In this document: piece by piece, positions 54,566 to 64,000 of the stretch
Position numbering within the stretch: the stretch's first letter is position 1
Layout: every line of letters begins with the position of its first letter
Assembly (NCBI GenBank): GCA_032622095.1
Contig: CP136064.1
Coordinates: 249,523,827-249,587,826 of the forward strand
Origin: Siphonodentalium dalli
Lineage: Eukaryota > Mollusca > Scaphopoda > Gadilida > Siphonodentaliidae
Length of the DNA: 64,000 nucleotides
Direction of reading: 5' to 3'
Notes under the pieces: model-generated
Database searches by the model: none
Seen by the model: the letters and a program-made list of their open reading frames with translations, nothing else
What the model was told of the DNA's origin: nothing
Made by a program: the position numbers and the translations under genes

Positions 54566-54839
54566 GAAAATCAAGAATTACATTTACCGCTAACAACACA
54601 TTATGTGAATGTATATAATGTTATATATATCGCTTTTGTGCAACGAAAACACAAATGCTCTTTGTCAGATTTCATCATTTGACTTTTTCTCGTCTGACAA
54701 AAAATCCATGACTTGATAAACTAACTTCCTCATTTGAGTGTCGATCACTTACAGTAAAATCGTCGTCTATATATTGTCGGTATATTGAAAGAAAATACTA
54801 ACATTCTGTCAGGATAACAATCCTTTAAACAGAGACGTG

Positions 54840-55835
54840 GCGACATGGGGGGGGGGGTTGGTTTGTAGTTTGATTTTCAAACAATTTATTGGGGGAATTT
54901 ATTGTTTTTGGACCAATATTTGCATATTTTCCTTCTTTTGGTGAAAATTTTGGACTGAAATGGCCATCAGTTAGAAATTTTCAAAGGGGGTGTCAGGTTG
55001 GAAATTTCCAACACTTGGAAAGCTTGTGTCCTGGTCCCTCCCACATGACCAGTCAAAAACTTATAGTTAATTCAAGAAAACAATATTGTCCTACATTTGG
55101 TCAAAATTGTCACTGGAATTGTCATCAGTTGGAAATGTTCCAACCTAAGTCGGGGTGTCAACTGTCAGTTTTGAAATTTCCAACTCTATGAATGCTTGAG
55201 GCTAGTCTAGATGCTAGGACATTTGCGATTTTCTTGTTCAGATTTCAAAATTGTCGCACACCGGGCCGAACCATGGTCTGTTTAAGAAAACAGTATTTTA
55301 CTACATCTGGTTAAAATTGTTGACTGAAATGGTCATCAGTTGGAAAATTTCAAAACTAAGGGAGAGTAAGGTTTGAAATTTCCAACACTAGGAAAGCTTG
55401 AGGTCAGTCTAGATGCTAGGATTTGGCGATTTTCTTGTTTAGTTTTCAAAAGTTTCTCACACCGGGCCGAACAACCATGGTCGGCCCGGTGTGTCCTGGT
55501 CTATTGCCCGTAGTCGTGTGCATTTGTCTGGAGTTAGACCACTAGATGTTAGGATTTGTGCAATTTTCAGGTTCAAAATATATGAATATTATCATACCGG
55601 GTAGATAGAACCATGGTTTATAACTAGGCTAGTAGGTTTGTGAACACTTAGGTGCAAGGAGGGAATGAAATTATGCAAAACCTTTGGTCTAATTCAAGGG
55701 GTGTTTTGGTTTGATTCAAGGGGGGATGCAAATGGAATTATGCAAAACCTTGTCTGGTCTGATTCGAGGGGGGGGGGGGTGCAGTTTGAATTATCAAGGT
55801 GGACACCGCCCAACGGAGAGCCTCTAGCCACGCCC
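54840..55835. repeat. Array of TTGGAAA/TTTCCAAC repeats with poly-G tracts
   Basis: Three to four diverged units. Each has TGGTCAAAATTGT-like text, GGTCATCAGTTGGAAA, GAAATTTCCAACACT and AAAGCTTGAGG. Poly-G near 54847 and 55772. CACACCGGGCCGAAC occurs twice. The 93-codon frame at the right end is an artefact. Confidence 0.7.
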
Positions 55836-55841
55836 CTGCCT

Positions 55842-56175
55842 TTAAATACATATTATGGCCTTGTTCGGATGCGTGAAATTGATATGTTATTACTCAGGCG
55901 TTTATCGCCGAAAACAATCGAAGAAATCGACCATACCACTCCATAAAAAACATTGAACTACGCTAAATTGTAAATATTTACATCTGGATTCGGGACGCAA
56001 CTATAGGCGATAAACTAACGAAAACGACTTCGCCACCGAGAGTCATTTAATTTAGTTAATATGTCAGAATGACGATGTGTGTTGTCAATTTGGACTAATA
56101 TTCGTAAAAATAACTAATTTGAACAAGATTATTCTCCATTTCTATTCGATCACCCTACCGGAGTGTTTCATATCG
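55842..56175. mobile_element. Family D arm
   Basis: TTTAAATACATATTATGGCC to CCTACCGGAGTGTTTCATAT; the terminus is slightly truncated. Confidence 0.7.
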
Positions 56176-56418
56176 AATAAAATGAAGAAATGGAACTATT
56201 TTTTTTATTGTGAAAGATTGCCTATTATGCTGATGTTTATGAATGGAGAGCTCTGTTGGATTACTATGCAGCTTGGATTCGCAGAATCGAAACTTGACAA
56301 AATATATGAATATATCGGCATGACGCAATATGGGACACGTTTTACACCACTAGAGTATACAGACACAAACAATGCGAGCAATATTGGGGACAACAAGGAA
56401 AGACATCTACCGACTTGA
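56176..56418 (+). other. Open frame of ~80 codons, unrecognised
   Basis: Contains LPIMLMFMNGELCWITMQLG and ESKLDKIYEYIGMTQYGTRF, ending at TGA 56416-56418. It reads more like protein than its neighbours but I know no family. The opposite strand also has an open frame starting with a hydrophobic segment (56429-56205). One of the two must be spurious. Confidence 0.25.
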
Positions 56419-56446
56419 TTGGAATCCATTCACAGACGAAATATCT

Positions 56447-56652
56447 TTAACGCTTTGAGTGCCAGGTCGATTTTTGTATCAACCCATATACCCTGTGCCA
56501 ATGCATTCTCTTATATATGCGAGTCGACCATAGGTCGCCTCGCATATATAAGAGAATGCATTGGCCTAAATAATTTATTCTTATATTCTTTAACAGACTT
56601 ATTTTGTAGGTTTAGGGCCGATGAGATCGGCCCCTGGCACTCAAAGGGTTAA
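56447..56652. mobile_element. Family A TTAA-MITE, copy 4
   Basis: TTAA, CGCTTTGAGTGCCAGG ... CCTGGCACTCAAAGGG, TTAA. Hairpin at about 56497-56566; the T-rich interior is shortened. Confidence 0.85.
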
Positions 56653-56753
56653 GAAGTGTTGTAACAGGGGTCGTCTCGAATGGTATCAATGTTGACATTG
56701 CTCGTTCAACAAGCGACAAAATTAATGGGAGAAAGGTTTCGAATGTAAAATTC

Positions 56754-56926
56754 GAAAGAACATTTTAAACCAGAGTCAAATAGAACGCTGCAGGGCGTGA
56801 AAGCCAGTTGGTATAATTGTGGCAACCAACGCGATGATATACGATGGTGTCTTGATTGCTACAACTGCGCTGACATGAATTATGCAGATCACGGGAATGT
56901 ATGTTTAGTGGTGATACTGATTTGTT
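56754..56926 (+). pseudogene. Possible degraded ZZ-type zinc-finger fragment
   Basis: One frame reads GVKASWYNCGNQRDDIRWCL then DCYNCADMNYADHGN. The order C....(R)..IRW.C..C.N..(C).M.YA.H recalls a ZZ finger of the mind-bomb/HERC2 type, but residue spacing is off and a frame break is needed. The frame then runs into hydrophobic text and a stop. Domain assignment is tentative. Confidence 0.25.
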
Positions 56927-57025
56927 AGTAATAGATTGCAATCCCGTTCCCCTTGGTTATCATGTGTATCTTTTCCAGCTGTCAGAACCAGGGGAATCAA
57001 ACAAACTATGGGATATTCAGACAAC

Positions 57026-57528
57026 TTAAAGGTACGGTTGGCCTTGGCGGTGGGTATCCTGTGAAAATATCTCCACCCGTCAAAAACCGCCACAAACAGA
57101 AAGAACATTAAAATGTAGATAGACTTTGTCCGTATACAAATAAGAAATATCGCATAAACAGTATGTTATGGTCATATGTTTGACCATTGTTATGTAAACA
57201 AAAGCATAAAAAGTTACTTTTCTGGTGTTTGTTTATATTATGATGGTAAACATAAAGAGCGTTCTTTGTTGGTGAATACCTGATATGGAACTAATAAAGA
57301 GCGTTTATGCCATTTGTGTGTGATTAGCCAGTAGCATTGTGCTGTCTTCTGTAACAAAATCAGGCTCTTGCTTAGGTAAAATATAGTAGGTCTTTATGAT
57401 AATATGCTGTTTACGCGATGGTCATGGTATATATGAACGGGACTGTATGCGTTTTAATGTTTTTTCTGTTTACGGTGTTTGGAACAAATATGAATATTTT
57501 CGACAATTAAGGCCGCACGTGCCTTTAA
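57026..57528. mobile_element. Family E element, copy 4
   Basis: TTAA then AGGTACGGTTGGCCTTGG; right end GGCCGCACGTGCC then TTTAA. More diverged than the 39748 copy. Confidence 0.75.
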
Positions 57529-57814
57529 ATCATCCGAGAATCATTCGATGTATTTTTCCGGATAGGTAAAGTTGTTGCACTTAAATCATCCGAGAACAAC
57601 CCTCTTTTTAGAAATGTTGTTTCGGTTTCCTAGAGAATTAGGCCTGACGTTGCTGTACAAGAGAGGAAATGTATAAACATCAATAGAACTACGTGCTAAC
57701 ATATTCGTCGACAATGTAGCGAAATCTTCTAAAGCCATTGACCAGAAAATTCTGCCTCCAACGTCTAGCGGTGCTATGTTCCACCCTGTTAGGGTTTACT
57801 ATCAAATTCAGTAA

Positions 57815-58074
57815 TGGAAAGACAACGGTACTAATCTGTGTGCGACGGAATGGGGATGGGAATTACGGGATGGTCGCTTACTACAAACTACATCTGACGA
57901 CAAGCAATGTCCACCAACCCACTAAACGTGATCAGATGTGGTTGCAAAACAGGTCGTGCAACCGCCAGCCGTGGTTGCACAAAAGTTTCATTGGAATGCA
58001 CACCAGCATGTAAGTGTTGCAACCACCTATTGGCAGTTGAGCAACATATAATATCATTTACCCAAGTCTTATGA
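57815..58074 (+). pseudogene. Cys-rich C-terminal domain of a transposon-associated protein, fragment
   Basis: Frame reads ATEWGWELRDGRLLQTTSDD, KQCPPTPLNVIRCGCKTGRA, then TASRGCTKVSLECTPACKCC, N. The WGW...G.L.P....P..(L/I)I.C.CK.GC...RGC.K....CT..C.C..N layout is familiar from the ends of large repetitive-element proteins in invertebrate genomes. Some expected Cys are replaced. It is open from 57815 to TGA 58072-58074 with a stop just upstream, so this is a remnant or a last exon. Confidence 0.45.
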
Positions 58075-58510
58075 TTACTTTCCATTATGGAGTGCACCTT
58101 TTCCTGAGTTTATCCACATTTGTCCGAAGTGTTGAGGCTTTGTACATTGACTCATCTTATATCGCGAAGAGCGATGTTTGCCATTTATTTTGACGTATAA
58201 GATGTCCCCTTTTCCATAAGATACATAATGTTATGTCGCTTTTAATTTTCATTACCCCTCAACATAATTATGGGATTGAAAAACCATCTGGGTATTACAA
58301 AAACAGATGGCGTTTTCTCTAATTATGCACACATATCTCGCATCGAACTTTTGATGTGTGGAAAAGGTCCCCGCAAATCATGAGTATAAAATAAACTATG
58401 TTCAAATTGTGTCTAGTTTAGGCCATTTTGTCCAATTTGACATCATAAAACAACCATATCAACGTGTTCTATACCAGAAAATAAATAGATTGGACCGATG
58501 AGCCTAATGA
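58075..58510. other. No gene seen
   Basis: Nothing recognised. Confidence 0.45.
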
Positions 58511-58514
58511 TAGG

Positions 58515-59828
58515 CTCGTTTGATTGACATATACCCACATTGATGAGAACTTGACATTCAATAAGCACATATCAGTAATCTGCTCGAAAATATCACATGC
58601 AATCTACTGCATGAATAAGGTGAAACATTTTTTCCCAAGTAAAGCATTGAAAACATTGTACAATGCACTGATTCAAAGTCACTTAGTTTATGGTATCCAA
58701 ATATGGGGTCATGTTCCGTAAGTCAAGAGAATATTCCCATTACAAAAACGAGCATTGCGTATAATATGCAATAAGAAGTACAGGAGTCACACAGATCCAC
58801 TCTTTAAAAAAGAGAATATCTTGAACATACATGACTTACACACTCTAAATTCCTCAATTTCCATGCATGACTGGTGTTATAACCGCCTGTCCGCGTCTTT
58901 TGGAACCATGTACAACAAACGAGCAAAATCAACCCCAAGACACCAGAATCCCGTACTGTTAGAACTCCCTAGAACCAATTGGTCAGGAAAACTAGCCCAC
59001 CACGCCTTCCCCACAACATGGAACAATATGGAAAAAGACTATACTACTTGCCAAACCAGGCACACATTGAAGAAGCGCTTACAGATAGCCATGCTGAAAA
59101 ATTACCCCGAAAATGTACGCTGTAAAAACAAAGGATGTCCCGATTGTGCTCAATAAACAACACGGATAATCATAGTCATACTCGTTGTATAATCCTAATA
59201 CTATTCAAATAAGTTTCTTCTCAGCTGCATGTGGACACACGTCGCATTCTCGTTCCTAACATGCCCATATATACTGCCACACATCATAAATGTTACCGTA
59301 CATTATCATGATTTATCTAACGGGACTATTACCATACACCGCCAGATATACATAAAATGATATATATATGTAATATTGATAATTTGAATTATCCCAAAAC
59401 CCCACTCAACAAAGAGACTTTCCGACGATCCATATAGATTCTCATTCTATTTACTTATATAAAGATGGCGATATCTCTCGACTGAAACCGTTGTAGCAAC
59501 AGAAAACAAAATATTTTGTTCCTAATATATACCCATGGAACTGGAACTGGAACTGAATCTGTTAATATTTTAGATAATTTGAACAGTTCAAAACATTCCT
59601 ATGGAAAGATAATACATTTTCGATCTGATAAATCGTCTGGATTGGCTCACAACCACGACAATACTCATTTGTGATATGCCCTAAGTACTAGATTCTAAAA
59701 AGACAGCCCGATAGGGCTAAGCTACCCCGACAATACACTGTTATAATTTATTATGTATTACTGCCACTGTATCATTCGTGTGTATTGTAAATAAACTATC
59801 ATATCATATCCTATCCTATCCTATCCCA
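58515..59828 (+). mobile_element. 5'-truncated LINE, longer copy, with premature stop
   Basis: Encodes THIDENLTFNKHISVICSKI, then YNALIQSHLVYGIQIWGHVP, a TAA stop at 58719-58721, then the same frame resumes with [20 protein letters not shown] to TGCTCAATAA at 59156. The block is the thumb/C-terminal region of a jockey/CR1-like ORF2. It aligns with the copy at 50957 ([25 protein letters not shown]). The 3' UTR of ~670 bp ends TTGTAAATAAAC and (TATCC)n at 59805-59828. It is dead because of the stop and truncation. Confidence 0.85.
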
Positions 59829-59830
59829 CT

Positions 59831-60134
59831 CAAGCTGCAAAACAGTTCAGTCCCATCGCTACGCTATGTCTGACCGCTGCCGGCATGTGTATTTTCTTAA
59901 TTAAATCTAACAATATTTTATTAAAGTGTTTTGTCAGTTACAATTCATTTGGGCTTTATCATTAAAATTTTCCAATGAATATAGACAGTTCAGTTTCTCA
60001 GAATAATGCAGAATGAATTGTAACCTACAAAACTCTCAAATAAATAAATGAGTGATTTCTTCACATTATGTGTAGAGCCGTGCTGGCAGTGGTAAGTCCT
60101 GCGCAACAGGGGACTGAACTCTGCATGGAGCTTG
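59831..60134. repeat. Left copy of ~300-bp direct repeat
   Basis: CAAGCTGCAAAA, then CGCTGCCGGCATGTGTATTT, to GACTGAACTCTGCATGGAG. Pairs with 62441-62733 in the same orientation at about 85-90% by eye. It begins three bases after the LINE tail. Confidence 0.8.
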
Positions 60135-61219
60135 ATATCAACTTTCAAAAGTGGAAGTTCTAAAACACGTTTTGAACTTGAGTCAGCCTAGCAAAAAACA
60201 TTAATGACGGGTCTCTTATAAAGTGCATCCATGCTTCTGTCACCCAAAAGCTGTAGATAATGAAGAAATTTCTTAATTATGAGCTTTTGCGGTAGTTTTT
60301 GAAGTATTACTTATTGATGATTTTGTGGAATTCGCGATGCCTGTGTGATACGAATGATGGTGATTGAATGTGTTGGCTGGTAATCGGAAAATTAGCTCAG
60401 GGAATTGAAAAACTTTGGCCAAATTAAATCCTCATTTTCTGGTCTCACAGTTAATTACTATTTTGTTTAATTTTTACATCTAAAATTCAATATAATTATG
60501 TCCATACCTTCAAATACCGTGTGTAGACTTAATTAATCCCACCATTGTTACTTGACAATATACCAATAGCCGACATCTAGAATTCAGCTTTATGACAGAT
60601 AGGATTCATTAGAGTTAATCTTCATTACTGTTGTATTGCATTTGCTGGCACATTGTTAAACAATGCACTGCCATGGGTCCCTTTTGTTACCAGTGTAGCA
60701 TCTTACATGTATTCCCGAAACCCCATTGTAACCTCAGGGGATTAGATGCATGGGCATGCTTGTGCCACACTCTGAAGGATTATCATCCCCACTGTATGCT
60801 GAAACCAGGTCGGGACAAACCGATTGCTAACTGCCCCAGATTGCTGGCCCAGATATGGGCCAAACCATTAGACATGGAGCTAATCTGCCCCTGTTTGAGG
60901 AAACACTGACTGGACATTAGAATGGCTCAAAATAGCTTATTCTGCTGGGGATAATTAATCCTAAAGACACAACACCAGTTAAGTCATGTCGTCTAATCAA
61001 TTAGCAGATGACGATGCTATAAATAGAGAATCTACAACGATTCCCCAGTTTATAGTGGAATTTACAAAATGAGTCCAGTAAATTAGGTATGGACCGATCA
61101 TTCACGCTCCGGTCATTCGAGTGGATGGGCGTGCTAGCGAGAGCTCCTCGCTAAGCCCTTGAGTGGCCGTCGATTGTTTTGTTGGACTTAGCTGACTATG
61201 GGCGATTTAATCCCCAACC

Positions 61220-61852
61220 TTGAATACGGACAGACTGGACGTGGTTCTGAAGTGCCATGTCACTCCGGTAGGACACTCTACCGGCCGTGGCCTGAAGGAC
61301 AGACCTGACTTCACCGGTACGGGGCCAACAGGAACACCGAGAAGACCCATCAAGACGCCGACAGGAGGAGGGCCAAGTGGGGACAGGGGAGAACTGAGAG
61401 ACACTCAGTCCCCCCACTTGGCCTCCGGGCAAGATCAGCCGGCTGTAGATGTCACTGTCACTACCACTAGTGGGAGCAAGGACACCGAAGTGACACCGGA
61501 TGTCCCTGCCGTCGACAGTGGCAACAGGGACAGAGACGTCCCCGCTGCTGTCTTCGATGTGGAGTTGGCAACACAACCCAGCCAGTCTCCACCAGGGACG
61601 GAAACTGCCACCTCCGCCCCTGCGACGCCGAGATACAAAGAGAGGTCGGCGTCGCACACCGAAGATGGGGGAAAGACACAAACCCTGAAATGTCAGGACT
61701 TGATGCTAAAAAGATGCAAGAAGAACATGCAAAATTTAAAGAAGAAGCAGAACAACAATTACAACAATACAACTAACAACCGAGACAGGCAACATCCACG
61801 TCTCCCCATCTACCGGAGACATCCAGAAAAAAGAAATAGCCATTTTTGTTAA
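61220..61852 (+). CDS. Uncharacterised Pro/Thr/Ser-rich ORF, ~210 codons, likely mobile-element ORF1-type
   Basis: The first half is rich in Gly, Pro, Thr and Asp (TGTGPTGTPRRPIKTPTGGG, DVTVTTTSGSKDTEVTPDVP); the second half is basic and Asn-rich. A neighbouring frame carries MSGLDAKKMQEEHAKFKEEA, a short coiled-coil-like piece (about 61691-61774), so a frameshift probably separates head and tail of one protein. GC content is well above the surroundings, as for a retroelement 5' end. Long frames also exist on the minus strand (61681-61196), reflecting composition. It could be an ORF1-like leader of a non-LTR element, but there is no reverse transcriptase beside it. Confidence 0.35.
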   Translation: MNTDRLDVVLKCHVTPVGHSTGRGLKDRPDFTGTGPTGTPRRPIKTPTGGGPSGDRGELRDTQSPHLASGQDQPAVDVTVTTTSGSKDTEVTPDVPAVDSGNRDRDVPAAVFDVELATQPSQSPPGTETATSAPATPRYKERSASHTEDGGKTQTLKCQDLMLKRCKKNMQNLKKKQNNNYNNTTNNRDRQHPRLPIYRRHPEKRNSHFC

Positions 61853-61895
61853 TTTTTGTTCTTTTTTTTGTGTATTTCTCAAATAAAAGCTAACA

Positions 61896-62138
61896 ATGAG
61901 GGGTGAAGGAATAAACCTCTCGGTCTATTCAACAATGCCAGAGTTAGCCCCCCCCCGGAAATTACTGATTGAGCAGGTATGGACCGAGCCTTTGGCAAGG
62001 ACCAGACCTAATTTACTGGACGAGGTTGTAGATTCTATTTACCTCGATGAAACATACTTAAATCAACAAATGGGACGTGAAACTAACATCGGCTTCAATA
62101 ATGTATGCGATGACGTTTCACGTAACTTTTTGAATTAG
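61896..62138 (+). other. Open frame of 80 codons, unrecognised
   Basis: Encodes PPRKLLIEQVWTEPLARTRP then NLLDEVVDSIYLDETYLNQQ. Mostly polar, acidic, no known domain. Part of the same inserted block; its AATTTACTGGACGAGGTTG is very close to a phrase in the hairpin at 10520-10540. Confidence 0.25.
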
Positions 62139-62440
62139 ATTTCCGATTTTGGGGTTAAAACAAACATTGGCCAAAAGTTTGTCGAAATGGAATTGTTTTT
62201 GGCCATTTTCTAAATATAATTGACTATTGGCCAATTGGGCTACTGACAGCACGAACCCTGCTCATATGCTAACATTCAGTGTAAAAATAAAAATAAAGTT
62301 AATTTGTCAGCCTGTTCTCCTGATCATAAGCTCAATATGAACACATCTTCAGGTCGAAATAGGTTCAATGTATTTACACGAGATTGTGTTGAAATTTTGT
62401 CCATATTGTCATGTTCAGTTCCGTCGTTGAACGTATTTTA

Positions 62441-62733
62441 CAAGCTGCAAAAATTAGTCCCCTCGCTACGATATGTCTGAACGCTGCCGGCATGTGTATT
62501 TTCTTAATTAAATCTAAACATTTTTTATTGAAGTGTTTTGACAGTTACAATTCATTCTGGCTTGATCTAGACAATTTTCAAATAAATATGGGCAAGTTCA
62601 TTTTCTCATAATAATGCAGAATGAACTGCAACCTACAAACGTCTCAAATAAATAAATGTGACATTTCTTCACATTACGTGTAGGTGTGGGCAGCGGTAAG
62701 TCCTGTGTAGGCGACTGAACTCAGCATGGAGTT
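62441..62733. repeat. Right copy of ~300-bp direct repeat
   Basis: Same order of motifs as 59831-60134 (CAAGCTGCAAAA, GCTGCCGGCATGTGTATTTT, GACTGAACTCAGCATGGAG). Confidence 0.8.
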
Positions 62734-63076
62734 GCGTATTTTAATGTGGCACTCAGAAAGTATAAACACTGGCTAATTAATAACATGAAATAGTGCGGTT
62801 ACACAAGCTATCGAACTTATCAAAGGTCCCTCTACTGTCGTTTAGTTGTTAATGATGGTTATATTATGATCAGCAGTGGCTAATCTGATGTGATTTATGT
62901 TATGTATTGATGACTATGTATTGACATTTTCTGGAGTATGGTGCTATCAGATGGGCGATTTTCTTGTTCACTCAGTGAAAAAGTAGTAAACTGTTATTCG
63001 TATTGAGCGATCGTATTGAGCTATAAAAACCCCATGTCTCTCCAAAGTTGATCATATTCAATGTTCTATCTTCATC
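62734..63076. other. No gene seen
   Basis: AT-rich. It may include the 5' flank of the FLYWCH/MULE element. Confidence 0.4.
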
Positions 63077-64000
63077 ATGGTAAGTTCTCAAGTAAATGTA
63101 TTCTTCATCTCCAACGATCGAGGAGGCAAACACCTGGTTTTCAACGACCTCAAATTCCGCATCAAATCAGCGTCGATCCGAGAATGTCCACTGGGTGTGT
63201 TGTAAGAATGGCTGTGGTGTCACCATCAACACAAAGAACGAAATGGTTAGTTCTTCAATGAGTCAACACAACCATCTAGCCGATTCTGACCAGGTACGAC
63301 ACATGCTTTTTCTTATTTCAAATTCTTATAAAGAGCGTCCATTCTTCTCTATCTGATATATCTATATACAAAAATAGACATCAAATCTAATTCCATTTCT
63401 TTTTATAAAAGGTTATGGTTGATGCCTTCGTCGCAGATCTCAAACAGTCTGTCCGCAGTGGCTCTAGGCCTGTGTCTTCTATATACCAAGAGGAAATCGG
63501 TAGCCTCAGAACAGATGAAGTAGCCCGGTAGTCATCAGCCGAGTTCCGACCTTTTACAGCATGCGATCTGCATTATACCGCTCCTGCGCTAGGACGAAGC
63601 CAAAGTTGCCAAAAGCGAGAACCGAGATACAAATACCAGAACGATACTCAACAACAACCTTCGGCGACGTTTTCCTGCTATCGTCAGAAAGAGACAACGA
63701 CATCATGATTTCGCGACAGCCAGCCATCTACAATTTCTTCAAGACGACGACGCCTGGTTCTGCGACGGTACCATCGACAAGAGTCCGAATCAGATGTACA
63801 CGACACATGCGTTCGTCGACACCAAGATGTTGCCACTTACCATGGCCTTACCATTCGTGGCACATAAATGTTTAAGGTTATATAGCAGCATCAAAACCAA
63901 ACATATTCAACATGATCGACCACATTAAGAAAGAGCAAGCATATACAGAATCGACGATACTTCAACTTACTGGTGGCGGCAAGGTTCAACCACAAAGAAG
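63077..64000 (+). pseudogene. FLYWCH zinc finger / MULE-type transposase gene, frameshifted, runs off the edge
   Basis: ATG at 63077 opens MVSSQVNVFFISNDRGGKHL and VFNDLKFRIK, the start of a FLYWCH finger. A frame change near 63160-63190 leads into NVHWVCCKNGCGVTI and SQHNHLADSDQ, its Cys/His end. GT at 63294 and AG at 63411 fit an intron in phase 0, then VMVDAFVADLKQSVRSGSRP follows. A second shift near 63525 leads to FYSMRSALYRSCARTKPKLP and FGDVFLLSSERDNDIMI. A third near 63699 (one T missing) leads to FATASHLQFLQDDDAWFCDG and YTTHAFVDTKMLPL, which contains the first catalytic Asp of MULE transposases. After ~63840 the text jumps to SWHINV, stop, GYIAASKPNIFNMIDHIKKE, the C-terminal part, so the DDE core is internally deleted. 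Inactive. Confidence 0.75.

Larger units (their letters stand above)
60405..62262. mobile_element. Long form of the 31940-32480 element
   Basis: Outer parts match the short form. The added middle (about 60665-62140) holds a plus-strand frame at 60631-60909 (Cys/His-bearing: CWHIVKQC, CSILHVFPKPHC, LICPCLRKH) and the GC-rich ORF block at 61198-61852. No domain is recognised. Confidence 0.5.

Noticed and set aside
56205-56429. Minus-strand frame starting with a hydrophobic, signal-like segment
   Set aside because: No splice donor or domain follows, and the opposite strand is equally open; not enough to call a gene.
61196-61681. Minus-strand frame of 161 codons
   Set aside because: Mirror of the GC-rich plus-strand block; composition artefact.

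Overview
This window reads as repeat-rich, AT-rich nuclear DNA of an invertebrate animal. The evidence is a gene split into small exons with GT-AG introns, non-LTR retrotransposon tails, many palindromic non-autonomous DNA transposons, and several satellites. I see no operons, no prokaryotic genes, and no tRNA or rRNA. The repeat style (short hairpin elements, direct duplications, FLYWCH/MULE transposon) suits a mollusc or another lophotrochozoan, but the sequence does not settle the taxon.

The only convincing host gene is on the minus strand. It is a seven-exon homologue of C16orf89 (UPF0764, Pfam DUF4735) running from 53394 (ATG) to 10711 (TGA). The exons are 53217-53394, 48421-48757, 46372-46483, 31766-31907, 27215-27335, 13010-13077 and 10711-10790. 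Every junction keeps phase, every intron is GT-AG, and the CDS totals 1038 nt (345 aa). The product has a signal peptide, three N-glycosylation sequons and the family's landmarks: [28 protein letters not shown] and GCSSH. Short exons scattered over 43 kb are easy to miss, so most of the window is intron of this gene.

Region by region: 0-4 kb holds a duplicated segment and a GC-rich satellite with ~170-bp monomers. 4-10.7 kb is mostly featureless and carries a decayed coding-like repeat (8.4-8.9 kb). 10.7-53.4 kb is the gene. Its introns hold a 1.3-kb AT/GA microsatellite, a 22-bp minisatellite (28.3-29.6 kb), a 21-bp minisatellite (33-35 kb), a 36-bp minisatellite touching the exon 2 acceptor, and many TTAA-flanked foldback elements. 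53.5-64 kb is intergenic. It contains a 5'-truncated LINE copy (a second lies in intron 1), a pair of ~300-bp direct repeats around a GC-rich ORF block, scraps of transposon proteins, and a frameshifted FLYWCH/MULE transposase gene running off the right edge.

Points most worth a second look: the 36-bp repeat that reads in frame into exon 2; duplicated copies of the exon 4 acceptor lying upstream of exon 4; and a ~70-nt hairpin carried by three unrelated TTAA element families with base-pair-preserving changes in its inner stem.
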